Source: Chryseolinea sp.
GTDB lineage: Bacteria; Bacteroidota; Bacteroidia; Cytophagales; Cyclobacteriaceae
Reading direction: 5' to 3'
Assembly: GCA_025923195.1 (NCBI GenBank)
Contig: JAICGJ010000031.1
Coordinates: 1 to 41,100, forward strand
DNA length: 41,100 nt
Shown here: one piece after another, positions 7,349-15,792 of the stretch
How positions within the stretch are numbered: position 1 is the first letter of the stretch
Layout: every line of letters starts with the position of its first letter
Program-made: the position numbers and the translations under genes
The notes under the pieces: model-generated
Told to the model about the DNA's origin: nothing
Database searches by the model: none
Seen by the model: only the letters and a program-made list of their open reading frames with translations

Positions 7349-9706
7349 TTACTCGTTACGAAGGCATTTTGATGGATTCACGTTGGCTGCTTTAAAAGTC
7401 TGAGCGGCAACTGTCAAAATCGCAATCAACAGCGCAATAGTCCCAGCGGCGACAAAGTACAGGGGTCCCAAGGGTATTCTAAAGGCAAAGCCTTCCAGCC
7501 AATTTGAAACAATAAGGTAACTTATTGGCAAGGCTACAAGTATTGCGACCAAAACTATTTTTGTAAAGTCGCTGGTCAGCAAATAGAGGATACCAATAAC
7601 GCTTGCCCCTAATGCCTTCCGGATTCCAATTTCTTTCAATCGCCGCTCCGCCGAAAATGCTGCAAGACCAAGAAGGCCCAGACATGAAATAACCACGGCG
7701 AGCCCTGCAAAGTATCGCGACAAAACAGATACGCGCTGCTCTGCCGCATACTGCAAACGATATTCCTCGTCAAGGAAGTTAAAGTCAAAGGTGAATTCAG
7801 GATTGAATTTTTGATAAAAACTACGAATCCGTTCGATAGTTTCCTTTTCTTTTCCAGCTTCAATGCGAGCCATGTATAGGTACGTGCTATTAGGTTCCAG
7901 CCTGAAAAATAGAGGTCCAACATTCTTATGGAGAGATTCAAAATGAAAATCCTTTACCACACCAATAATTTTTCTGTCTTCACCCCACAGTTTTACCGTC
8001 TTTCCCAGTGGATCTGTCATCCCCATAAATTTGATCCCAGCTTCATTGAAAATAATGGCTGTGCTGTCGGAACCAAAGTCGCGCGAAAAACTACGGCCTG
8101 CAGACACCTCAACACCCAGAGTCTCTATCATATCATAATCAACGGCCACATTTTCGAATTCAGTTTTATCATCCATATTTTTGCCTTCCCATACCACGCC
8201 ATAGGTCCCACTATTGTGACCTGTCATGTCGTGGGCGATGGTGGATGCATTTACAATCCCGGGGATATTTCTTAGTTCCGACAAGAAGGTTTGCCTGCCG
8301 TCCTGGGTTTTGCCTTCCATCCCGAAATAAATAACATTGTCCTTATTGTATCCAAGATTTTTGGACTGCAAAAAATCGATCTGTTTGTAAATTACCAGAA
8401 CTGAAACAATGAGAATGACGGATAATGAAAACTGAAAAACGACCAGTCCTTTGCGCGCCCAAATTTCTCCAAACTTTCCCTGTACCTTACCCTTTAATAT
8501 TGCGGCTGGATTAAAATGGGAGAGGTACAGTGAGGGATAGCTGCCGGAAACAATGCCTGTGAACAGCGCGATGCCCAAGAATGCCACAATAACCTCGAGG
8601 CTTAGCGTTAGCGATAGGTGTTTATCCGTGATCGTATTGAATTGCGAAAGAAATAACTGAACAAGAATGATAGCGATTATTAGTGATGAGAATGTTAAAG
8701 TTATTGATTCAGCCAGGTATTGTATGATCAGAGTTTTTCGTTGAGCACCAACTGCCTTTTTAATCCCTACTTCTTTCATTCTTCGGGAGGCTCTCGCCGT
8801 AGACAGGTTCATAAAGTTGATGCAGGCGATGATCAGAATGACGATCGCTATGAGGGAGAACATTTTTACATAGGTAATCCTTCCGCCCACGACCACACCA
8901 TTCTCATATTTTCCATACAAATAGGCCTTTGAATATGATCTGATGAATGGTGTTCGGTGGGTTACCTCATTGTTTGTTTTCACGCGCACATAATCTGCTA
9001 TTTTCTTGTTGAATGCATCTACATCGGTGCCAGGTTGTAATAACAAATAGCAGAAAGGACCCGTGCTTCCCCAATTAAAATTACGAGCGCCAATCATGTC
9101 TTTGAACCGTTCCAACGATAGAACAAAATCAAACTGCAGTGACGAATTTGGAGGAACCCTCATAATGCCTGATACAAAATATTCGTGATCGTGCTGATGT
9201 ATCACGCCACGGCCCAAAACATTTTCCGTAGTGTTGAATAATCGCATCGCCAGATCTTCCGATATAACTATGGAATTTTTATCCGTCAGCAATTTTTTCC
9301 TGTCACCCTGCAGGATCTCATAGGAGAAGATATTAAAATACTCTACACCAGTATAATGGCCCTTTGCCCGAACATCACTTGCTCCAACTGACAGTGTACT
9401 TTCACTAACCCATGATGTATGCGCAGCATATTGGACCTCGGGAAATTCTTTCATCATGAGATCGGCCATAACTCCTGAAGTGGATTGTGCCGTCCAGATG
9501 CCATGCGCCTGAACGCGATTTTCCATGACCTGGAATAACTGGCTATCGTTCTGAAAAAAGTTATCTTTTTGAAGTTCATCTTTGGCCCACAAGTAAATCA
9601 TCAGTGTACATGCTAGACCCGACGATAATCCGATAAGGTTTATGATAAATGTGCTCTTGAAGCGTCGGAAATTCCGGAACGCAAGGAGAAAATTATGTCG
9701 GAGCAT
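7349..9706 (-). CDS. MacB/FtsX-type ABC transporter permease
   Basis: The protein has 785 residues and the two-half plan of Bacteroidota putative permeases. A first membrane segment near residues 20-42 is followed by a MacB-like periplasmic domain to about 280, then three membrane segments of a FtsX domain (AIVILIIACINFMNLSTARASRRMKEVGIKKAVGA). A further segment near 420, a second periplasmic domain and a second FtsX domain (GLAVVISCLGLLGLAAFSAERRLKEIGIRKALGAS) complete it. The repeated KEVGIKKAVGA and KEIGIRKALGA signatures are diagnostic. No ATPase subunit is encoded nearby, so it must use one from elsewhere. It starts 14 bases after the DUF4097 gene stop. The cargo is unknown; macrolide, lipoprotein or stress-related export are all possible for the family. 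Confidence 0.92.
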   Translation of the reverse strand: MLRHNFLLAFRNFRRFKSTFIINLIGLSSGLACTLMIYLWAKDELQKDNFFQNDSQLFQVMENRVQAHGIWTAQSTSGVMADLMMKEFPEVQYAAHTSWVSESTLSVGASDVRAKGHYTGVEYFNIFSYEILQGDRKKLLTDKNSIVISEDLAMRLFNTTENVLGRGVIHQHDHEYFVSGIMRVPPNSSLQFDFVLSLERFKDMIGARNFNWGSTGPFCYLLLQPGTDVDAFNKKIADYVRVKTNNEVTHRTPFIRSYSKAYLYGKYENGVVVGGRITYVKMFSLIAIVILIIACINFMNLSTARASRRMKEVGIKKAVGAQRKTLIIQYLAESITLTFSSLIIAIILVQLFLSQFNTITDKHLSLTLSLEVIVAFLGIALFTGIVSGSYPSLYLSHFNPAAILKGKVQGKFGEIWARKGLVVFQFSLSVILIVSVLVIYKQIDFLQSKNLGYNKDNVIYFGMEGKTQDGRQTFLSELRNIPGIVNASTIAHDMTGHNSGTYGVVWEGKNMDDKTEFENVAVDYDMIETLGVEVSAGRSFSRDFGSDSTAIIFNEAGIKFMGMTDPLGKTVKLWGEDRKIIGVVKDFHFESLHKNVGPLFFRLEPNSTYLYMARIEAGKEKETIERIRSFYQKFNPEFTFDFNFLDEEYRLQYAAEQRVSVLSRYFAGLAVVISCLGLLGLAAFSAERRLKEIGIRKALGASVIGILYLLTSDFTKIVLVAILVALPISYLIVSNWLEGFAFRIPLGPLYFVAAGTIALLIAILTVAAQTFKAANVNPSKCLRNE

Positions 9707-9720
9707 AGTTTTGGAATCAG

Positions 9721-10689
9721 TTAGTACACAAGTTTCACATTTCCGCCGGACGTGGATAACATCACCGGAATGCCGCCGCCGTTGGATTGGCCCCGAACAT
9801 AGGTCTTATCGAATTTTCCAGTAAAATTTTTGAAAGGCACATCGATAGACTCGCCTTTGATATCCAGGTCAAGTCCCAATTCCTGTGGAATTGTAACCTC
9901 TATGTTGCCATCGCTGGTCCTAAGTGTTAGTTCTTTCTCTAGTTCCACAACGCTGCCCCTGATGTTCCCGTCGGACGTAGATGCCCGGAATGATCCGGAA
10001 ATTTCTTTGAAATCGATATACCCATCCGAGGTCTTTACAGAGATATCTCCCTTCACTTTGTTCAATTTTATATTACCATCACTGGTTGAGGCCTGAACAT
10101 CGCCTCCAATGCTTTCGAGTTCAATAGTACCGTCGCTCGTCCCTACATCGACGCCACCCTTTACCTTCAATATACGCACATCACCGTCAGATGTTCTTCC
10201 CGTTACATTACCTGAAACCTCCGTGATCTCGATTGAGCCATCACTCGTTTTACAATGTTGATCAGAATTCAAACGCACGATTGAGATGTTCCCGTCGGAC
10301 GTAGCCAGGTTACACGATGTTTCTTTGGGAACGAACACCTTGAAGCTAACTCCGAACGACAACTCAAAATTGAATCGCTGATTATGGCGTCTATCTCTTA
10401 CACTAATTCTCAAACTGTTTCCTGAACTCTCAGTTTGTAAGATAAGCTCGCTTTCAAGTTCTTCTCGATCAATTTTCAGAAGTTTACCACCCTTGCGAAC
10501 TATATAGTAGACCTCGATCTTATTTCCTTCCGTAGGAACTACATCTAGATTTCCGTCAAAGGAAGATAGATCTAACTTGGCGGGCGTAGAAACTTGATAG
10601 GTTTCTTTGAAGGAGTAGTCAAAGTCTTGTCCGCTGGAAGTACCTACGGTCAGCATGGCACAAAGAAGGAGAGATAGAATCCATTTCAT
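9721..10689 (-). CDS. DUF4097-type exported beta-repeat protein
   Basis: From ATG 10689 the protein has 322 residues and starts with a signal peptide (MKWILSLLLCAMLTVGTSSGQ). The frame extends to 10716, but that would put nine residues in front of the signal. The body carries eight copies of TSDG, starting at about residue 130. The first seven are spaced exactly 18 residues apart and the eighth follows after 20, which fits a right-handed parallel beta-solenoid. Degenerate versions flank the array (SSFDGNLDV at the front, STSGGNVKLVY at the end). Family members are often encoded beside envelope-stress regulators or permeases. Here the FtsX-like permease follows 14 bases later, so a shared operon and a shared envelope role are inferred. 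No catalytic residues are recognised. Confidence 0.85.
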   Translation of the reverse strand: MKWILSLLLCAMLTVGTSSGQDFDYSFKETYQVSTPAKLDLSSFDGNLDVVPTEGNKIEVYYIVRKGGKLLKIDREELESELILQTESSGNSLRISVRDRRHNQRFNFELSFGVSFKVFVPKETSCNLATSDGNISIVRLNSDQHCKTSDGSIEITEVSGNVTGRTSDGDVRILKVKGGVDVGTSDGTIELESIGGDVQASTSDGNIKLNKVKGDISVKTSDGYIDFKEISGSFRASTSDGNIRGSVVELEKELTLRTSDGNIEVTIPQELGLDLDIKGESIDVPFKNFTGKFDKTYVRGQSNGGGIPVMLSTSGGNVKLVY

Positions 10690-10944
10690 AAAGCACGGTT
10701 TTGATGTAGCAACCACACTTTCAATTGAAGTGCCATAATAAAAAACATACTCAGTGGCCCTTTTTTGCTAGTAACAAAGGATGCTCTATGTACACATGTG
10801 AAATGCCATGTGCGGAATCGGGCAGCTGTAGTTACCATTTGACGTTAAAGCATAAGGGTTCCTCACCTATACGCACCACGAAAAAAATTCAATTGGACGC
10901 CTTCCCAAAAAATTCGGTAATCTAGTGTTGCAAAGGTCTTAACT
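10690..10944. other. Divergent intergenic region, no gene supported
   Basis: This 255-base gap separates the divergent DUF4097 and UxuA-like genes and must hold both promoters. On the plus strand TAGTGTTG at 10923-10930 matches seven of eight bases of TAnnTTTG. A short open frame ending at 10925 is cysteine-containing but has no homology I recognise and no start signal. Confidence 0.4.
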
Positions 10945-12039
10945 ATGAAAAAGTCACGACGAGATTTTCTCAGACACGGCGCCTCATTCGCGGCGTTATC
11001 AACATTGGCGTCGAATAATGCGACGGCTGCAGCACCTCCAGGCGTAAAAGACATCAATATCGAATTATGCCTGGCATATTTCTATGGCTTGGAAGAGAGA
11101 AAAATCGCGCTCTCAAAACAAATGGGTATCCTCGGTGCAGTCTCCCCCTCGAGCCCTGGTATGGCGGGTCTTAATAACGTCTACCCCTGGGAATACGAGG
11201 CCCTGGTCGGCGTAAAAGAGGTGTTCGCCAAACGTGGGCTACAGTGGAAAGTGCTGGAAGGAACACCTCCCCTGGACAAGGCTAAGCTGGGCGTTCAAGG
11301 CAAAGATGAGCAGATAGACAACTTCATAACGCTAATGAAAAATATGAAGCGTATCGGACTTGATACCATCTGTTACAACTGGATGCCTGTGATCAGCTGG
11401 GCCCGCACGGACTTTGCAAAAGTTGGTCGCGGCGGAGCTCTGGTGACGGCCTTCAACTACGATAAAGTCAAGGACCTTGAGTTGACGGAATATGGGGAAG
11501 TGACGGAAGATATGATGTGGAAAAACATGGAGTATTTCCTAAAAGCTGTCGTCCCCGAGGCAGAAAAAAATGAAATTAAACTGGCCCTGCATCCCGATGA
11601 TCCGCCAGTGCCAAAGATCCGCGGTATCGCCCGTATCATGCGCACCGCAGATGCGTTCAAAAAATTAATTGAAATGTACCCAAGCGATTACAACGGGTTG
11701 ACGTTGTGCCAGGGTACATTTGCTACCATGGGTGAGGATATACCAACCGTTATAAAATACTTTGGGAAACGGAATAAAATTTTCTTCGTCCACTTTCGCG
11801 ATATCAAAGGCGATAAATGGAACTTTGAAGAGACGTTCCATGACGAAGGTAAGACGGATATGTACCAGGCTATGAAGACCTATTTTGAAGTGGGCTTCAG
11901 CGGGCCTATGCGAGAGGATCATGTCCCAACCGTTGCAGGTGACAGCAACGAGCACCCAGGTTACAGCGAGTACGGAACGCTCTTTGCCATGGGATATATT
12001 AAGGGGTTGATGGAGGCGGCCAGAAAGGAAATGAAGTGA
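10945..12039 (+). CDS. Tat-exported UxuA-like (mannonate dehydratase family) TIM-barrel protein
   Basis: The protein has 364 residues and opens with a twin-arginine signal (KKSRRDFLRHGASFAAL, then an alanine-rich cleavage region ending NATAAAPPG). The mature part matches mannonate dehydratases: ICYNWMPVISWARTDFAKVGRGGALVTAFN, ALHPDDPPVP, GLTLCQGTFATMGEDI, FVHFRDIKGD, ETFHDEGKTDM and a C-terminal REDHVPTVAGDSNEHPGYSEYGTLFAMGYIKG. Likely metal ligands by family analogy are His216, Cys255, His283 and Asp300. UxuA dehydrates mannonate in cytoplasmic uronate breakdown, so an exported version probably acts on another sugar acid or is a paralogue. It is divergent from the DUF4097 gene. It is convergent with the cytochrome lipoprotein across a repeat-rich gap. 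Confidence 0.88.
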   Translation: MKKSRRDFLRHGASFAALSTLASNNATAAAPPGVKDINIELCLAYFYGLEERKIALSKQMGILGAVSPSSPGMAGLNNVYPWEYEALVGVKEVFAKRGLQWKVLEGTPPLDKAKLGVQGKDEQIDNFITLMKNMKRIGLDTICYNWMPVISWARTDFAKVGRGGALVTAFNYDKVKDLELTEYGEVTEDMMWKNMEYFLKAVVPEAEKNEIKLALHPDDPPVPKIRGIARIMRTADAFKKLIEMYPSDYNGLTLCQGTFATMGEDIPTVIKYFGKRNKIFFVHFRDIKGDKWNFEETFHDEGKTDMYQAMKTYFEVGFSGPMREDHVPTVAGDSNEHPGYSEYGTLFAMGYIKGLMEAARKEMK

Positions 12040-12252
12040 TGTAGTCACCGGTCCACAGTCGACGGTCAACGGAGAGACAGGTCCAGGGTCGATAGTCGTT
12101 GGTCCTTAGCAGCGGGTGCTGGATTCTAGGATTGAGACTGGAGTCAACGGTCGATGGCATCCTGCAATCAGAACCTTACCTGTTGAGGCATGCGCATTAC
12201 AATGGACTATGGACCTTGGACCATGGACTGTGGTTTCACTGTGGACCGTTGA
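12040..12252. repeat. GGTCCA-rich degenerate repeat tract between convergent genes
   Basis: This 213-base gap is filled with short variants of GGTCCA, GGTCAACGG and their complements. Examples are GGTCCACAGTCGACGGTCAA near 12050, GGTCGATGG near 12150 and TGGACCTTGGACCATGGACT near 12210. GTCAACGG near the left end matches, inverted, CCGTTGAC at 12246-12253 near the right end. No open frame of interest was seen. It may act as a folded bidirectional terminator, but no clean stem with a T-tract stands out. Confidence 0.6.
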
Positions 12253-15200
12253 CTACTTCAAATTCGACAGAAACTCAATCACATCCCTGATCTCTCTTTT
12301 CGAAAGTAGTGTTCGCATAGGTGGCATTCCCGAGGGCAAATTTTCGCGTTTGCTGATTCTGGAGAGGGGAATTTCCATAGGCTCGGCCTCGGCAGTTCTG
12401 AGCATCAGTTCGGTTGCTGACTCTTCCAACAGCACACCTGTGACGACCTGGTTGTCCTTCAACGTAATCTTCACAGACCCATATCCCGGTGCAAGTCTGG
12501 CGCCCGGCTCAATCAAAGATTCCAGCAGCTGTTCACGGGTGAGCACGTTACCTATATTCCCTAACGGTGGGCCTACAGTACCGGCCTCGCTACCCAGCGT
12601 GTGGCAGCGTACACATTGTGCAGTCGGATTTGACATAAAAGTTCTCCATCCTTTTCTGGCGTCGCCTCCGTAGAGTGTTTCGCTAAATGATTCCCCGGCC
12701 TCACCGGTTGAACGAAGGGGATCAAGTTTACTGATAAGCTTTTCTGAATGCGTTGAATCCACAGCCTCAATTAGATCCAACGTCAAGGCTGGGGAGAGTG
12801 TTTTGTTTCCAAGTTTAGCAATTAGTTTTTCCAGTATTGGCTCGCTCTTTTCAATGGGCATGTCTCCTAATACATTGAGCGTCTGCTGCTGCTCCTCAAC
12901 AGTTCCTTTTATAAAAATTGGTTCAACGATGCCAGGCAGTGTTTCCTTGTCTATATCGAGTTCATTTAACAAACCGATCGCGACCGTTCTGACCGAAGGA
13001 TCTTTGTCGTTCATTCCACTTTTAATCACATCCTGGATCTTAACATATTTGAGTTTATGTAATGCAGTCAGCATTGCGGCACGGACTGAGGCCGATGAAT
13101 GTTGCTTCATAACCTTTTCCAAAAGGTCATTGTAATCAGCGATCCCCAATTCGCTAAGCATGCTGGCAGTCCCTGCTAGAATATCCGGATTTGAACTTGC
13201 CAGGAAGCTGCTAACATCAGCTTTTACTTTGTTTACTACTAGCGCAGGATCGCGTTGTATACTACCGCGGTAACGGCCATCAACGCGATCCAGCACGGAG
13301 GGATTTGGCCATGTGCCAATCGCTGCCAGGGCTTCCGCGCGTAGCTCAGGCGCCACGTCAGTACGTTTAGCGAAAGTTATAAGAATACCCAGTTCTCTTT
13401 CACCTCCCACTCTAAGACAGGCATTGATTCCCCTGCGCAGCAACGCCGCCGATGTGAACCTTTTTTCGTTGAGCACATCGGCAAGTGCTGGCAAAGCGTT
13501 CGGGATCGATAAATCATCATTGATGGCGCGTGCCGCGTCTGTTACGATCAGTTCATCGCTGTCCTTGAGGAAAAGTGCTACTTTATCGCTTTTGAGCCTG
13601 CGCAACACAAGTACCGCTGCTGTGCGCAGGGCCTTGTTTGGATTATCGACCAAAGCTGTCATTGGTGCTTCCTGTCCAATGCGTGAGAGTGCAAGTACCG
13701 CCGCATGACGCAAGTAGACATCCTCGTCGTTGTTTTCTTCGATCAACTTTAGAAGCGGTTCCACAGCACTCGCATTCGCAATGCGGCCGAGTGCCTGAGC
13801 ACTGAAGAATTGCACGCGAGCGTTTTCATGATTGAGCAGCGGAATAAGACCGTCTGCGGCGGCCCTAAACCGGATATCTCCAATCACTTTTGCAGCTTGG
13901 GCTACGATCTCAGGATCCTGATCGTTCAACAACTCAGCCAGCGTTGCGGCGACTGATTCGTCTGTAGTCGCCAGTTGCCCAATACCCCAAATACCATGGA
14001 TGCGACCTAATTGATTGTCATTGGATTCTGCTGACTGTTTTAGAATTTTCGCCCCCTCCTTGCCTCTTCTTACAAGTTCGAATTGTGCCTTTTGGCGGAC
14101 CCGCATATCTTCATATGACAGCAGAGCATGCAACTCTTCATCAGGCTTTTCTTCATAGTCTGATTGAATGAGAGACTTGGTTTTAGCACGGACTTCCTTC
14201 AGGTCATTCTCACTTTCGCTCACATCCAGTTTCCAAACCCGTCCGTAATTCTTGGTACCCCAACCGTTGATCCAATCAGCAATGTATAGCGCTCCGTCTG
14301 GTCCAAAGCGAATTCCCGTAGGTAAAATCCCATTCACCACATCTTGATCTTCAGCAAGTTCGAATGACGCCCCCTTAGGCTTCAGACTGAAAGCCCAAAC
14401 ATGAGAACGGCTGGGATTCCCCACAAATTCCACAAGAAAGAATTTATTCTTCCATTCGGATCCCAATGCAGTGCCTGGATTATAGGCCATTCCTGTAGGT
14501 CCATTATGAAAATTAATGATCGGTGGAATAATATGGGAAGCTTGTCCTTCCCAACGTGGTTTATAGAAGCCCTCGTCCATCCAGACTTTATAAGTGTTGT
14601 TCCTCGGGTCGGTATATTTTCCGTACTGCCAGTTGCTTCTCCATCCCGCATCCGAACCCTCGACAATATATACGAGCCTCTCGCTTTCGCCAGGATGGTC
14701 ACCATCATTATCAGCACTGATTATGTTTCCGTACTCATCAAATACAAACTCATGGGTATTGCGAAGACCGGCTGCAAACACCTCAAAGTTGCTGCCGTCA
14801 GGATTAGAGCGAACGATGATTCCTTCGTTTGGATATTTGTGAACTGTTCCATCAGGGGCTTTTATATTTGCCCCAATATCGCCGATGCCCCAATAAATCT
14901 TGCCGTCTGGCCCTTCCGTTACGCCTGACATTCCATGTCCTGAGAATCCGATATGTACAGCGTACCCATGACTGATTGACGTCTTTTCATCAATAATGCC
15001 GTTGCCATCTGTATCCCTTAGACGCCAGAGGTCAGGAGCAATGGCAAGGTACATGTCTTTTTCCCGGACCAGCAAACCTCCGGCGACATCCGTTACTTCA
15101 TCGTGGAAATCATTTAAGATTCTCGTGGACACGTCGGCAATCCCGTCGCCCGATTGGTCTTCGAGTTTCCATATCTCGTCCTTCTCCACGGCCAGATCCT

Positions 15201-15651
15201 TCCAGTCATGAACACCGTCGCGATTCAAATCTGCAAGCCACTCGTTCTCCTTGCTTTTTTCGGGAGCAAAGAAAGAGTGCAGGAAAGCTCGCCTATCTTC
15301 AACTGACTCCCAGCTTATTGATGGGGTCATCCAATGCCGGTAACCACGTATATCAAACTCAGAATTTTTTTGTCTGTTCGTGCGCGTGAGGTATACATTG
15401 CCGTCATCATCAATCGACATGGCAATGGGATCCGGTGCCAGAGAATCCGACGCCCAAAGTGTCAAGGTCAGGCCATCGGCTAATTGTGCTGCTGTACTCT
15501 TGCGTATTTCATCAGCTTTCGCGGCTGCAAGTGCCGGGTCTTCCCTGACTATTAATGCAGGTTCTTCTGCTGTATTTTTTTTGCATGATGAGAAAACGTA
15601 CGCTGCTAAAATAACGACGAGTTGAATGCGTCGCGAATTAAAGTATCCCAT
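12253..15651 (-). CDS. Lipoprotein with sorbosone-dehydrogenase-like propeller, HEAT repeats and cytochrome c domain
   Basis: The protein has 1132 residues. The N-terminus is a lipoprotein signal with lipobox VFSSC, lipidated at Cys23. Residues about 45-470 form a membrane-bound-dehydrogenase or sorbosone-dehydrogenase-like beta-propeller (TLWASDSLAPDPIAMSIDDD, NTHEFVFDEYGN, PTGIRFGPDGALYIADWING). It contains calcium-type acidic loops such as DLNRDGVHD, DQSGDGIAD and DTDGNGIID. Residues about 510-960 are HEAT-like repeats (LNDQDPEIVAQAAKVIGDI, LLNHENARVQFFSAQALGRI). The C-terminus is a single-heme cytochrome c with CVRCH at 1013-1017 and a likely axial Met in SGMPPM near 1109. Such PVC-type proteins probably oxidise polyols or sugars and pass electrons to a periplasmic carrier. 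It is convergent with the UxuA-like gene; the substrate is unknown. Confidence 0.92.
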   Translation of the reverse strand: MGYFNSRRIQLVVILAAYVFSSCKKNTAEEPALIVREDPALAAAKADEIRKSTAAQLADGLTLTLWASDSLAPDPIAMSIDDDGNVYLTRTNRQKNSEFDIRGYRHWMTPSISWESVEDRRAFLHSFFAPEKSKENEWLADLNRDGVHDWKDLAVEKDEIWKLEDQSGDGIADVSTRILNDFHDEVTDVAGGLLVREKDMYLAIAPDLWRLRDTDGNGIIDEKTSISHGYAVHIGFSGHGMSGVTEGPDGKIYWGIGDIGANIKAPDGTVHKYPNEGIIVRSNPDGSNFEVFAAGLRNTHEFVFDEYGNIISADNDGDHPGESERLVYIVEGSDAGWRSNWQYGKYTDPRNNTYKVWMDEGFYKPRWEGQASHIIPPIINFHNGPTGMAYNPGTALGSEWKNKFFLVEFVGNPSRSHVWAFSLKPKGASFELAEDQDVVNGILPTGIRFGPDGALYIADWINGWGTKNYGRVWKLDVSESENDLKEVRAKTKSLIQSDYEEKPDEELHALLSYEDMRVRQKAQFELVRRGKEGAKILKQSAESNDNQLGRIHGIWGIGQLATTDESVAATLAELLNDQDPEIVAQAAKVIGDIRFRAAADGLIPLLNHENARVQFFSAQALGRIANASAVEPLLKLIEENNDEDVYLRHAAVLALSRIGQEAPMTALVDNPNKALRTAAVLVLRRLKSDKVALFLKDSDELIVTDAARAINDDLSIPNALPALADVLNEKRFTSAALLRRGINACLRVGGERELGILITFAKRTDVAPELRAEALAAIGTWPNPSVLDRVDGRYRGSIQRDPALVVNKVKADVSSFLASSNPDILAGTASMLSELGIADYNDLLEKVMKQHSSASVRAAMLTALHKLKYVKIQDVIKSGMNDKDPSVRTVAIGLLNELDIDKETLPGIVEPIFIKGTVEEQQQTLNVLGDMPIEKSEPILEKLIAKLGNKTLSPALTLDLIEAVDSTHSEKLISKLDPLRSTGEAGESFSETLYGGDARKGWRTFMSNPTAQCVRCHTLGSEAGTVGPPLGNIGNVLTREQLLESLIEPGARLAPGYGSVKITLKDNQVVTGVLLEESATELMLRTAEAEPMEIPLSRISKRENLPSGMPPMRTLLSKREIRDVIEFLSNLK

Positions 15652-15792
15652 TTCGTTTTTTGATAGGTGGTCTATAGTTAAATGTGATCTGACAATTTTT
15701 GTACTGACAGAAAAATGCGAAGGTAATCTGCAAATGCCAAAAAAAGTATTTTTTAGGTACGCTTTCCTTACACGTCAATATTTTGATTTGTT

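Noticed and set aside
10725-10925. Short cysteine-containing plus-strand frame upstream of the UxuA-like gene
   Set aside because: No homology recognised, no start signal and it overlaps the promoter region of the divergent pair.
14401-14928. Plus-strand frame of 175 codons, and similar ones at 13313-13708 and 12803-13135
   Set aside because: All are antisense shadows of the large cytochrome lipoprotein gene.
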